A stretch of 64,000 nt of DNA, taken from the NCBI RefSeq assembly GCF_004924335.1, contig NZ_CP024633.1, forward strand, positions 2,232,001 through 2,296,000, given 5' to 3'. Positions 1 through 8,491 of the stretch are shown here, piece by piece (position 1 is the first letter of the stretch; every line of letters starts with the position of its first letter). Below the pieces are notes generated by a model. It was given only the letters and a program-made list of their open reading frames with translations. It was not told the origin of the DNA and did no database searches. Origin of the DNA: Mycobacteroides salmoniphilum. GTDB lineage: Bacteria; Actinomycetota; Actinomycetes; Mycobacteriales; Mycobacteriaceae. The translations under genes were made by a program, and so were the position numbers.

Positions 1-1313
<1,313 letters not shown>

Positions 1314-1772
1314 TCACGTGTGTGATCCCGAAATTCGTGTGGGCGCTTGCGGGGAAGCGCAGTCGGGGCATAGGCCCCAATAGATAACCTCGGCCTCCTC
1401 AAGGACGAAACCGTTGTAGTCGGATGGGGTGAGGCACGGCGCGGCGCCGACGGCGCAGTCGACGTCCGCGATAACGCCGCACGAGCGGCATACGACATGG
1501 TGATGGTTGTCGCCGACCCGCGATTCGTACCGGGCGACGGAGCCGGAGGGCTGGATCTTGCGCACCAGGCCCGCCGAAGTCAGCGCCGCCAAGACGTCGT
1601 AAACGGCCTGCCGGGACACTTCGGGCAGACCGGTCCTGACGACACCAAAGACGGTCTCGGTGTCGGCGTGCGGGTGCGCTTCCACGGCTTCGAGGACGGC
1701 CACCCGGGGCCGGGTCACCCGCAGATCAGCAGTCCGCAGCAGCGCCGCGTACTCATCCGAACTGAAGGCCAC
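1314..1772 (-). CDS. furA: Fur-family regulator FurA
   Basis: Iron/peroxide-sensing repressor of itself and katG. The protein closely matches mycobacterial FurA: winged helix (LRTADLRVTRPRV, VSRQAVYDVL), the histidine-rich metal site VGDNHHHVVCRSCG and a second Cys pair GLCPDCA. About 152 residues, the family's usual length. The GTG at 1772 gives VAFSSDEYAALL, matching the usual N-terminus; a TTG at 1790 would add six residues. A leaderless start is likely, as known for mycobacterial furA. It lies immediately upstream of katG, and a FurA-box-like palindrome precedes it. Confidence 0.95.
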   Translation of the reverse strand: MAFSSDEYAALLRTADLRVTRPRVAVLEAVEAHPHADTETVFGVVRTGLPEVSRQAVYDVLAALTSAGLVRKIQPSGSVARYESRVGDNHHHVVCRSCGVIADVDCAVGAAPCLTPSDYNGFVLEEAEVIYWGLCPDCASPQAPTRISGSHT

Positions 1773-1787
1773 GAGGTCAGTATGCCT

Positions 1788-1812
1788 CAATTATCTGGAA
1801 TGAATCCAGGAA
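1788..1812 (-). promoter_or_regulatory. FurA-box-like operator of furA-katG
   Basis: An AT-rich stretch just before the furA start contains the dyad CTGGA-ATGAA-TCCAG at 1795-1809. On the coding strand it reads GATTCATTCCAGATAATTG, similar to the mycobacterial FurA box (a core like ATTCCAGAAAA). It covers the expected promoter of a leaderless furA, so autorepression is the likely role. The box identity comes from memory of the published motif. Confidence 0.6.
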
Positions 1813-1925
1813 ATACGCAAAAGAGTCGGAAAGAGTTCACAACCAGCCTGACCAGCGCAAAGGAGTCGACAATGACCGTCACATGGCGTCGGCGCCGAGC
1901 GCTTTGCGCCCGGCAATGGGGAGAA

Positions 1926-2357
1926 TTACCTCGCCGACATGGTTTCGATCACACCGCCGAGCAGCCTGCGCAGCTGGGCGCGATCTTTCTCTGTCATGTT
2001 GGCGAGTACCTCGTCGTCGTCCTCGCGCAGAGTGGCATCGGCACGCTCGAAGAGCTTGCGCCCTTTGGCGGTCAACTCGGTGGTCAGCACTCTGGCGTCG
2101 GCTTGTCGACGCGACCGAAGCACCAGACCTGCCTCTTCAAGGGACCGCTGGACCAGACTTACCGCCTGGGGCGTGATGCGAAGCTCTGCGGCGATCTCAA
2201 CATTGGATATCCCCGGCTGTGCGGACAGCACGGCCAGACATTCCATCTGCGGAACCGTCACGCCGAAGTCGCGCACGATCACCGAGGCTCGTGACCACAG
2301 CACGCGATAGATCTGAGACACCAGAATGCCCATCGGAGATTCCTCGTGTGTGCTCAT
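1926..2357 (-). CDS. MarR-family transcriptional regulator
   Basis: A 143-residue winged-helix repressor. The helix-turn-helix region reads ISNVEIAAELRITPQAVSLV, followed by the wing (LVLRSRRQADARVLTTELTAKG) and a dimerisation helix (LRRLLGGVIETMSAR). The ATG at 2357 has no clear ribosome site. An in-frame ATG at 2333 (MGILVSQIYRVLW) follows GAGGAA at good spacing and starts directly at the first dimerisation helix, so it may be the true start. The ligand and targets cannot be read from the sequence. The gene lies in the same direction between the GNAT gene and furA. A 30-base nested dyad lies 98 bases upstream and may be its operator. Confidence 0.88.
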   Translation of the reverse strand: MSTHEESPMGILVSQIYRVLWSRASVIVRDFGVTVPQMECLAVLSAQPGISNVEIAAELRITPQAVSLVQRSLEEAGLVLRSRRQADARVLTTELTAKGRKLFERADATLREDDDEVLANMTEKDRAQLRRLLGGVIETMSAR

Positions 2358-2455
2358 ACCGTGTCAACAGTAGCGGACTTCGCCAATGTTCCACCGCCCG
2401 AAGAGGAACGCGAGGGCGGCGTGTCGTCCAGAAAATTCGCGCCAATTCGTCAGTG

Positions 2456-2485
2456 CATCAAGCACATTGATTAATGCTCTTGATG
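2456..2485. promoter_or_regulatory. Nested AT-rich dyad, candidate MarR operator or terminator
   Basis: CATCAAG (2456-2462) pairs with CTTGATG (2479-2485), and inside them CATT pairs with AATG around GATT. This makes one symmetric 30-base element. It lies 22 bases past the stop of the GNAT gene and about 100 bases before the MarR start. A T-tract is absent, which argues against a simple intrinsic terminator. MarR-type operators are AT-rich dyads of this kind, so an operator role is inferred. Confidence 0.4.
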
Positions 2486-2506
2486 AGCGCCCGGCTACCT
2501 CCACAC

Positions 2507-3172
2507 TCACGACGTGGCGGCTCCGGGGGCCCGCACCACCATGGGGACGGCGGGGAAGTAGGCCGCCATCACCGACCGGGACTTCCGCAAAGCCGCTGTG
2601 CCGTAACCCTTCTTTCGATGATCGGGATGAACCCAGATCCGCACGTTCACCTCACCGTCGACCAGTTCGCCAAAGACGAGACCCACCTTGCTGGGCCCTT
2701 CGAGCGCGACAAACCAGGCCGCTTCCTCGTCGTCAATGCGCGCGAGTGCCGCCCTCAGCTCGTCTTCGAGACCGCCCGCCGGGGCACCGGAACCGTCGCC
2801 CGCCTGGCCTACCTCGTCGGTGCGGGCCGCGAAGATATCGGCGTCGGAATCACCGGAGAACGGTCGCAGTTCGAGGCTGTCTCCCGAACTCGCGGGGCGT
2901 TCCATGAGGGTGAAGGTGAGCTGGCTGTTGAGATCCTCGAGCTCTGCGGCGTTCTTGCGGCGCTCATCCTTGGTCAGCTGGTTGAAGGACATGCCCATGA
3001 CCGCTTCGCCGCCCAGGTGCGAGGTGCCCAGCAATGTAGCGATCGCATCGACGGCGTTCTTTCGGTCATCGGATTCCACAATCAGATCAAGCACCTCATG
3101 ACGCCGTTCGAAGGCGTTCGTGAGTGCATCGGCAATCTCGCGGCGGGTGGCAAGGCGGTCGTGATCGGTCAT
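2507..3172 (-). CDS. GyrA-tail-like / GNAT acetyltransferase fusion protein
   Basis: A 221-residue protein in two parts. Residues about 1-85 resemble the coiled-coil segment of DNA gyrase subunit A and topoisomerase IV (RREIADALTNAFERRHEVLD, then GEAVMGMSFNQLTKDERRK). Residues about 145-221 look like a GNAT N-acetyltransferase: AWFVALEGPSKVGLVFGELV, then VRIWVHPDHRKKGYGTAAL, where RKKGYGTA is the acetyl-CoA loop. A low-complexity Gly/Ala/Asp linker joins them. The gyrase breakage-reunion domain and catalytic tyrosine are absent, so it is not a topoisomerase. The substrate is unknown. It is followed by marR on the same strand after 149 bases. Confidence 0.75.
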   Translation of the reverse strand: MTDHDRLATRREIADALTNAFERRHEVLDLIVESDDRKNAVDAIATLLGTSHLGGEAVMGMSFNQLTKDERRKNAAELEDLNSQLTFTLMERPASSGDSLELRPFSGDSDADIFAARTDEVGQAGDGSGAPAGGLEDELRAALARIDDEEAAWFVALEGPSKVGLVFGELVDGEVNVRIWVHPDHRKKGYGTAALRKSRSVMAAYFPAVPMVVRAPGAATS

Positions 3173-3289
3173 GGCGTCAGCCTACGACCGGTAGGCCGAG
3201 CGCGCTCAAGAAACGTTGAGCGCAAGGGTTGACTTGTCGCCGTACAGCGTCCCAGTGTCACCGTTCGGTTACAGTACGACAACTCATTG

Positions 3290-3415
3290 GCCATGTCCGA
3301 GAACCTAATTGGGATCTACACGATGTCGGCGGTAGAAAGGATCTTGGTGGTCGTCGCCGGCCGGAAGGAACCACCCGGGAGTCAGAGTTCACGGCCGGAG
3401 AGAAGTGACAATCGA
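3290..3415 (+). promoter_or_regulatory. Structured leader before ripD, candidate cis-regulatory RNA
   Basis: The region before the RipD start can fold: CCGGCCG (3357-3363) pairs with CGGCCGG (3392-3398), and the right arm lies beside the GGAGAGAAG used as ribosome site. The loop contains CCACCCGGGAG. Mycobacterial resuscitation and cell-wall hydrolase genes can carry long riboswitch leaders, but the known c-di-AMP riboswitch consensus could not be matched here. The role in translation control is inference. Confidence 0.3.
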
Positions 3416-3976
3416 ATGAAACGCACCTACGCAGTCATGCTCGGCATCGCCCTGTTGTTCGCCACGCCGGGGCTGGCCTCCGCCGACGTCCACAGAAGCC
3501 CCGCCGACGCCCAGAAGGCCATCAACGCGGTAATCGCGCGGGGCCTGAGTCAGCGCGGCGTGCCGTTCACGTATGGGGGCGGCAACACCGAGGGGCCGAC
3601 CACGAGCACCGACACGGCGCCGGCCGCACCCGAGGCGACCACGAGCCTGCTGGGGTTGATTCCGGCTCCGGTGGCTGCGCCCGCCCCGAAGGTCCCGGGA
3701 TTCGACGCCTCCGGGCTCATGGTCTACTCCTACGCCGCCGCGGGCATCAAACTGCCCCGCCGGTCCGGCGACCAGTACGACTACAAAGGCGGCCGGAAAG
3801 TACTTCCAGCACAGGCGCTCCCGGGAGACCTCATCTTCTATGGACCCAATGGCAGCCAGAGCGTGACGATGTTCCTGGGTAACAACCTCATGCTGGAGGC
3901 ATCCGAACCCGCGGTGCAGGTATCGCCGGTGCGCTTCAACGACATGGCCCCCTACCTGGTTCGCGTGATCGAGTAG
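3416..3976 (+). CDS. ripD: RipD-like NlpC/P60 protein lacking the catalytic Cys and His
   Basis: A secreted 186-residue cell-wall protein. A signal peptide (MKRTYAVMLGIALLFATPGL, then ASA cleavage) precedes an NlpC/P60 fold. The motif that normally reads FDCSGL is FDASGLMVYSYAAAGIKLPR, so the catalytic cysteine is alanine. The HVA motif of active enzymes is replaced by SVTMFLG, so the histidine is lost too. Both changes match mycobacterial RipD, which binds peptidoglycan without hydrolysing it. An Ala/Pro-rich insert lies around residues 60-95. ATG 3416 is chosen because it starts the signal peptide. Longer in-frame starts would bury the signal sequence. Confidence 0.85.
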   Translation: MKRTYAVMLGIALLFATPGLASADVHRSPADAQKAINAVIARGLSQRGVPFTYGGGNTEGPTTSTDTAPAAPEATTSLLGLIPAPVAAPAPKVPGFDASGLMVYSYAAAGIKLPRRSGDQYDYKGGRKVLPAQALPGDLIFYGPNGSQSVTMFLGNNLMLEASEPAVQVSPVRFNDMAPYLVRVIE

Positions 3977-4001
3977 CCAGATCAGCGCGCATTCTGCGCG
4001 A

Positions 4002-4448
4002 TCACTGCTCGCGCAGAAAGTCGTCAATCCGCTCCAGTACGGCGGGCCAGCCCACGAGACACAGCTGCCTGAATCGCATCTGGTCATGGTCATTCGGATC
4101 GAACCCGGTCGCCTCGACCGATAGTCGTGTTCCGTCCGAGTCCGGCTCCAGGATCCAGCGCGAGTTGATGACGATCGAACCGTCACGGGTGGCCATCCGG
4201 TAGGCCAACACCTCATCGTCGACCACCTCGGTGAACCGGCCGTCGATCTCTCCGACGAATCCGCTTCCCACGAACGGGAAGACGCTAAACGAAAAGTTCA
4301 GTCCCGTTTCGTATTTCGTCGGCCCGAAATCTCTGACCCACTGCCCGAAGAACTGTGGCGAGTTGAGCACCGACCACACGCTGTGAGCAGGATACGCGTA
4401 GTGGTACTCAAAGTTGACAGTAGTGAGGTCCCCGACCTGCTCAGCCAC
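4002..4448 (-). CDS. SRPBCC (START/AHSA1-like) family protein
   Basis: A 148-residue protein with the polyketide-cyclase/AHSA1-type helix-grip pattern: N-terminal YHYAYPAHSVWSVLNSPQFF, strands rich in aromatic residues, and a C-terminal helix (QLCLVGWPAVLERIDDFL). This fold makes a deep hydrophobic pocket for small lipid-like ligands. No catalytic residues can be named. GTG 4448 is preferred over the adjacent TTG because AAGGGG lies six bases upstream. It is divergent from the FhuF-like gene and convergent with ripD. Confidence 0.8.
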   Translation of the reverse strand: MAEQVGDLTTVNFEYHYAYPAHSVWSVLNSPQFFGQWVRDFGPTKYETGLNFSFSVFPFVGSGFVGEIDGRFTEVVDDEVLAYRMATRDGSIVINSRWILEPDSDGTRLSVEATGFDPNDHDQMRFRQLCLVGWPAVLERIDDFLREQ

Positions 4449-4557
4449 CAAACACCCCTTCCGTGCACACCACCAATCGATGCAGTGGACGCCAACAACC
4501 TAATCCCAATGCCTCGCCCGCGCGTGATCTTGATCGTGCTGGTGGCATCATCGGCGT

Positions 4558-5232
4558 GTGAGCGCGGTTGAGCTGTCGGCTTTTGGGCCCTTCTTCGCCG
4601 TTGAGATGCATGACGCCGGGGAGACACCGAGGCCCCCGTGGCGGTCTATGGCGGAGCTGACCGACGAATCAAGCGCGCTCGCGGACCGGATCGATAGCGT
4701 CCGAAGCAGTCTCGCCACGCGCACGGCGGCAGGTCCCGCCGACATCGATCTGCGGGTAGCGGCCTCGGTGGCACATCTGGGCCTTGTCGCCCGCATCCTC
4801 GCGCCAACCATCGCCGCCGCGACCTGCGGTGAGCTGCGAATCTCGCAGGAATTGCACGAGTTGTGGTGGCAGGACCAATTGGGTGGCCCCTTTCCGCTGT
4901 CGGTGGTCGTACGGGCGGGGGAGTGCAACGCCCTTGCCGGGTCGGCCGTCGAATCGATTACGCAGGGCGTCATCGACCACACCGGCGTGAGTCACCGCGT
5001 TCTCTGGGGAAATATCGGATCGGCCGTCAATAGCGCGGCGCGTCTCATCGCGTCGTCGCGACCTGAGCTGACCGATGTCGCCCGCGACATCGCCAACGCA
5101 CACCTTCGCGACCGGCGCATCGACGACGGCACCCTACGCGCGGGACCGGATTTCCGGAGGCGCAGCTGCTGCCTCATCTACCAGCTCACCGACGACCGTT
5201 CTGCGGTCTGCGGTGATTGTGTCCTCACCTAG
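4558..5232 (+). CDS. FhuF-like ferric (siderophore) reductase with C-terminal 2Fe-2S motif
   Basis: A 224-residue protein whose C-terminus carries the FhuF [2Fe-2S] signature: RRSCCLIYQLTDD followed by VCGDCVLT (C-C-x10-C-x2-C). FhuF proteins reduce ferric iron in siderophore complexes in the cytosol to release it. The upstream part (RVAASVAHLGLVARILAPT, LWWQDQLGGPFPLSV) is the usual divergent helical domain. It starts with GTG at 4558, 109 bases from the divergent SRPBCC gene. An AACCTAA half-site resembling half an IdeR box lies near 4497-4505. That is too weak to call, but iron control would fit the function. Confidence 0.82.
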   Translation: MSAVELSAFGPFFAVEMHDAGETPRPPWRSMAELTDESSALADRIDSVRSSLATRTAAGPADIDLRVAASVAHLGLVARILAPTIAAATCGELRISQELHELWWQDQLGGPFPLSVVVRAGECNALAGSAVESITQGVIDHTGVSHRVLWGNIGSAVNSAARLIASSRPELTDVARDIANAHLRDRRIDDGTLRAGPDFRRRSCCLIYQLTDDRSAVCGDCVLT

Positions 5233-5247
5233 CCAGATCAGAACCGA

Positions 5248-6729
5248 CTAGGCCAACTGGTACGCCTCGAGCGGGAACGACTCCTGCTCCTTGTACGCGC
5301 TGGCCGTCGACGTCGGACGCAGCAGCGCTGCCTCACCGTGCTGATTGAAGTAGTAGCTTCGTGCTGTCTGGCAGCTGCCGAGGTAGAACACCGAACTGTC
5401 CAAGTTGTGGTTCATGCGGTTCAGGAATTCGGTGTTGGCCTCGTCGGTGACCTCGAAGGTTTCCGCACCGGTGCGCGCCATTTCTCCGAAGAGCCGCTTC
5501 ATGTGTCGCATTTGCGACTCGATGGTGTCGAAGTAGGACAATCCGCTGTAGGAGTACGGACCGTTCAGCGTCAACAGATTCGGGAACTTGGGGACGGTGA
5601 TCCCCTCGAAGGCCTGGAAACGGTTGTCTCGCCAGAACTTTCCGAGGTTATAGTCCTCACGGCCGATCACCTCGAATGCCGGGAAGGCCGATTCCCACAG
5701 ATTGAATCCGGTGGCCAGCACCAAGGTGTCGATGACCGTCTTGCGACCATCGCTCGTGACGATGCCGTCGGGCTCGATGCGCTCGATGGATGCCGTCTCG
5801 AGGCTGACATTCTTCTTGGCAAACGCGCGGAAATAGGTGTTCGAGAAGGTCGGCCGCTTACAGCCGAAGTCATAGTCGGGTGTCAGCTTGCGGCGCAGCT
5901 CGCGATCGCGCACCTGTGCGAACAAATGCGCCTTGGCCAGCATCGCGGCCCCATTGTTGGCCTGCCGGAACTGGCGGAAATGCAATACTCCGCCCACCAT
6001 GATCACCTCGAGGATCGCCGAACCCACTGTGCGAGCGATCTTTTGGGTTCGTGGCACCCGGGCGAAGAGCTTCTTGATCACACCCGGGACCTTCGCGTCT
6101 GCCTTGGGCACCACCCAGATCGGCGTGCGCTGGTACACGGTGAGATGTTGCGCATCCTTGGCCAGCTCGGGAATGAGCTGAACGGCGGTTGCTCCGGTGC
6201 CAATCAGGCCAATCTTGTGACCCGCCGCACGAAAGCTGTTGTCCCATTTGGTGGTGTGGATGATCTTGCCGGCGAAGGATTCGATGCCCTCGATATCGGG
6301 CATCTTCGGCTGCGACAGGTAGCCGGTGGCGGTGAGCAGGTACTTGCCGGTGACGGTATCGCCGGCCTCGGTGGCCACCACCCAGTGCTGCCCCTCCTCG
6401 TCCCAGCGCGCACCCGATACCGGGGTGTTGAAGCGCATGTACTTGCGCAGATCGTGCTTCTCGGCCACATGCGCGGCGTACTGCTTGAGCTCGGCGCCCG
6501 GCGCGAACAACCGCGACCAGTACGGGTTCGGCTCGAATGAGTACGAATAGGTTGCCGAAGGGATGTCGACAGCCAGGCCGGGGTAGTGATTGACATGCCA
6601 GGTACCGCCGAGATCATCCTCGCGATCCAGGATCGCCAGATTGGTCAGGCCGAGCTCCTTGAGCTGGATCGCCGCGCCCATCCCGCCGAAACCGGCCCCG
6701 ACGATCACGGCATCAAACTGCGTTGTCAT
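5248..6729 (-). CDS. Flavin-containing (Baeyer-Villiger-type) monooxygenase
   Basis: A 493-residue FAD/NADPH enzyme inserting oxygen into ketones or sulfur compounds. The FAD Rossmann motif GAGFGG is at residues 11-16. GGTWHVNHYPGLAVD follows, then the BVMO fingerprint FAGKIIHTTKW at about 155-165 and the NADPH motif GTGATAVQLIPELA. The family includes mycobacterial EtaA/EthA, which activates ethionamide, but the sequence does not prove which member this is, so no symbol is given. No EthR-type TetR gene is adjacent. The upstream region has TGACAC repeats that could be a regulator site. Confidence 0.92.
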   Translation of the reverse strand: MTTQFDAVIVGAGFGGMGAAIQLKELGLTNLAILDREDDLGGTWHVNHYPGLAVDIPSATYSYSFEPNPYWSRLFAPGAELKQYAAHVAEKHDLRKYMRFNTPVSGARWDEEGQHWVVATEAGDTVTGKYLLTATGYLSQPKMPDIEGIESFAGKIIHTTKWDNSFRAAGHKIGLIGTGATAVQLIPELAKDAQHLTVYQRTPIWVVPKADAKVPGVIKKLFARVPRTQKIARTVGSAILEVIMVGGVLHFRQFRQANNGAAMLAKAHLFAQVRDRELRRKLTPDYDFGCKRPTFSNTYFRAFAKKNVSLETASIERIEPDGIVTSDGRKTVIDTLVLATGFNLWESAFPAFEVIGREDYNLGKFWRDNRFQAFEGITVPKFPNLLTLNGPYSYSGLSYFDTIESQMRHMKRLFGEMARTGAETFEVTDEANTEFLNRMNHNLDSSVFYLGSCQTARSYYFNQHGEAALLRPTSTASAYKEQESFPLEAYQLA

Positions 6730-6791
6730 GTCCCAATGCTAGCCGTGACCGCCGATAAATGGTTCGTCCGTCTAGATGTGCTCCACGCCAC

Positions 6792-6825
6792 ATGACACTG
6801 CGTTTACTTAATGACACGTAGTGTC
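6792..6825. promoter_or_regulatory. TGACAC repeats and GACAC-GTA-GTGTC palindrome between divergent genes
   Basis: ATGACAC occurs at 6792-6798 and again at 6811-6817, 19 bases apart. The second copy is part of the perfect palindrome GACAC-GTA-GTGTC (6813-6825). The element sits between the monooxygenase start (6729, minus) and the secreted-protein start (6861, plus). A TetR-type operator is inferred; no cognate regulator gene is adjacent. Confidence 0.4.
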
Positions 6826-6860
6826 TTATGGTGGACCTCAGAGCGAGAGGAGCAACTCCA

Positions 6861-7217
6861 ATGATCCGTCAATGCGCAGGTCAACGCCGAAGAATGCTCG
6901 TCCGAGTGGTGTCCGCGACGGGACTCGTCTCGGCAGCGGTGTTCGCGGCCGAAGCCGTCGCTGGATCCCCGGTTGCCGCCGCGGGCCCGGCCGCGGTGGG
7001 TGGCGCCCAAGGGGTGATCAACATGCTCACCTCTGAGGGGTATCGCGTCATCGTCACCAAGGTGGGCGGACGAGACATCGAGGACTGCACGGTGCGTTCG
7101 ATCCTGACCCAAACTCCGGTGCAGCACCTCCATACGAGCGATATCAGGCCGGCTCCGGCCCGCGACCCGGAGCCCCCGGATTTCAAGATCGCCTACGTGA
7201 CCCTCAACTGCGCATAG
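6861..7217 (+). CDS. Small secreted protein, mycobacterial-type
   Basis: A 118-residue protein with an N-terminal export signal: Arg-rich start, then a hydrophobic stretch ending about SPVAAAG. The mature part has the pattern MLTSEGYRVIVTKVGGRDIE then DCTVRSILTQTP. This resembles small mycobacterial exported proteins carrying a 'GY-V ... CTV' PASTA-like segment, and it ends in a second Cys (YVTLNCA) that could form a disulfide. ATG 6861 follows GAGAGGAG at eight bases. It is first in a run of small exported-protein genes (7262, 7521). Function unknown. Confidence 0.65.
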   Translation: MIRQCAGQRRRMLVRVVSATGLVSAAVFAAEAVAGSPVAAAGPAAVGGAQGVINMLTSEGYRVIVTKVGGRDIEDCTVRSILTQTPVQHLHTSDIRPAPARDPEPPDFKIAYVTLNCA

Positions 7218-7261
7218 GCCAAGCAGTGAATACCCAGTGCACCACAGAAGGGACACAACCG

Positions 7262-7495
7262 ATGCTCGCCACCAATCTGGGCATTTCGCTGGCCGCCGGA
7301 TGCGCGGTCGTGATGCTGCTCTTGCCCGCCGATGGCGCGCTCAGTCTGTCTCGCGTGGCATATCAAACACCGTGCGACACCGACGCGTTCGACTACTGCC
7401 TGCCGGGCGGAACCAATCCCCGTGTCCCGGCGGGCACCAATCCCGACGTCCCGTGGGGAGTCAGCATTCAGAACTTCCCCTACGGACAGCACTGA
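7262..7495 (+). CDS. Small secreted protein with GTNP repeats (copy 1)
   Basis: A 77-residue protein. The signal peptide is MLATNLGISLAAGCAVVMLL followed by LPADGALS. The mature part has a Cys pair (PCDTDAFDYC) and then a repeat of about eight residues: GGTNPRVP, AGTNPDVP, WGVSIQNFP. AGAAGGGA lies nine bases before ATG 7262. The gene stops 25 bases before a second gene of the same design and is probably co-transcribed with it and with the gene at 6861. A third relative lies at 25817-26092. No known function is recognised. A short Pro/Gly/Asn surface protein, perhaps disulfide-linked, is inferred. Confidence 0.6.
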   Translation: MLATNLGISLAAGCAVVMLLLPADGALSLSRVAYQTPCDTDAFDYCLPGGTNPRVPAGTNPDVPWGVSIQNFPYGQH

Positions 7496-7520
7496 CCAGA
7501 ACGATAGGAAGGTCCGGATC

Positions 7521-7784
7521 ATGCAGATCGCACACGTCAGCGGGCATCATGCCGCGAAAGCGTTGGTATTTATCGGCGCGGCCGTCGCCGTGGCGCTACC
7601 GATACCAACGCAGACCCCGCGGGCGCTCCTCGCCGGTGGTGAGACCCCCTGCCATGGACAGATCTTCTGCCCGGCGGGAGGCACCAATCCGTGGCTTCCT
7701 TATGGAACCAACCCCTTGGTGCCCTGGGGTACCAACCCTCCGGTCATGACCTACGACCCGAACTCGACGTCGACGTCGCGCTAA
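7521..7784 (+). CDS. Small secreted protein with GTNP repeats (copy 2)
   Basis: An 87-residue protein, the tandem relative of the 7262 gene. A hydrophobic export segment (KALVFIGAAVAVALPIP) is followed by a Cys pair (TPCHGQIFCPAG) and three clear repeats, GGTNPWLP, YGTNPLVP and WGTNPPVM, then a Ser/Thr tail. AGGAAGG precedes ATG 7521 by eight bases. The order Cys pair, then GTNP repeats, is the same as in copy 1, although the signal peptides differ. This suggests an old duplication with selection on the repeat pattern. Function unknown. Confidence 0.6.
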   Translation: MQIAHVSGHHAAKALVFIGAAVAVALPIPTQTPRALLAGGETPCHGQIFCPAGGTNPWLPYGTNPLVPWGTNPPVMTYDPNSTSTSR

Positions 7785-7938
7785 CGACTCATCCGAGAAA
7801 CACCGGAGGCCTGCGGCGCGGCACGGGGGCGAGGTCGACGGCGGGAACCTAGCAGGACGAATGACAAGTGGCATGGAACTGCCGCGGCCCCGCATCCGAC
7901 CTCTAGTCTCAGAGATGTTCGGATTTGGGAGGCATTGA

Positions 7939-8421
7939 GTGAAGACGCAGCGCCAGGACGTTGGGCTTGAAGACACGCTTCGCGCGATCGAGCGCGGCGT
8001 GCTCGAGGACGTCTGGATGAGCAGACCACGCCGCTGGACCGCGCTCGTGGCGGCCATCATCCTGGGCGTGGCCGCGGCAAGCCGCTGGTCAAACCTCGGT
8101 GCCCAGGTCGGCCCGTCGCTGCATGTCGACGCCGTGGTGCCGGGAACATCGATCATGTTCCTGACGGCATGCGTTGTCTCGCTGATAGCTCTGCGGCGTC
8201 GACACTTCCGGTGGTGCTGCGCGGCGGCGTACACCGCGGCGCTCAGCATGGTGACCAGTCTCGCCGCGCTGTGGTGGCATCAGACCGCAGACGGCTCCGA
8301 TCCGCTGGTGTGGACGCTGCTCGCCGCACTCGCCTCGGCGACCCTGACGGTGACCTGGCTCGCGACAATCCTTACTCCTCTGGAGGATTCGCAGCCCGAT
8401 ATGAGAGCCGGCGGCTTCTAG
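7939..8421 (+). CDS. Four-helix membrane protein of unknown function
   Basis: A 160-residue protein with a cytosolic N-terminus of about 35 residues (LEDTLRAIERGVLEDVW) and four hydrophobic segments: WTALVAAIILGVAAAS, TSIMFLTACVVSLIAL, AAAYTAALSMVTSLAAL and TLLAALASATLTVTWLATIL. No family motif was recognised. The GTG at 7939 is preceded by GGGAGG. It lies 70 bases upstream of the transporter gene in the same direction and may be co-transcribed with it. Confidence 0.6.
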   Translation: MKTQRQDVGLEDTLRAIERGVLEDVWMSRPRRWTALVAAIILGVAAASRWSNLGAQVGPSLHVDAVVPGTSIMFLTACVVSLIALRRRHFRWCCAAAYTAALSMVTSLAALWWHQTADGSDPLVWTLLAALASATLTVTWLATILTPLEDSQPDMRAGGF

Positions 8422-8491
8422 CCCCTGCCGCTGAAATCCCGCCGAGCGCAAAGGTTCCCACCGGCCGCCGGGCCGTACAGCATGGCGTCAC

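Noticed and set aside
1872..2294. Plus-strand frame with AAAGGAG seven bases before ATG 1872
   Set aside because: The ribosome-site-like sequence is good, but the frame runs antisense through the marR gene and its product has no family pattern.
4497..4505. IdeR half-site (AACCTAA) upstream of the FhuF-like gene
   Set aside because: Only half of the 19-base box matches; the other half is unrelated.
5338..6540. Plus-strand frame of 400 residues
   Set aside because: Antisense to the flavin monooxygenase, which has clear FAD, NADPH and BVMO motifs.
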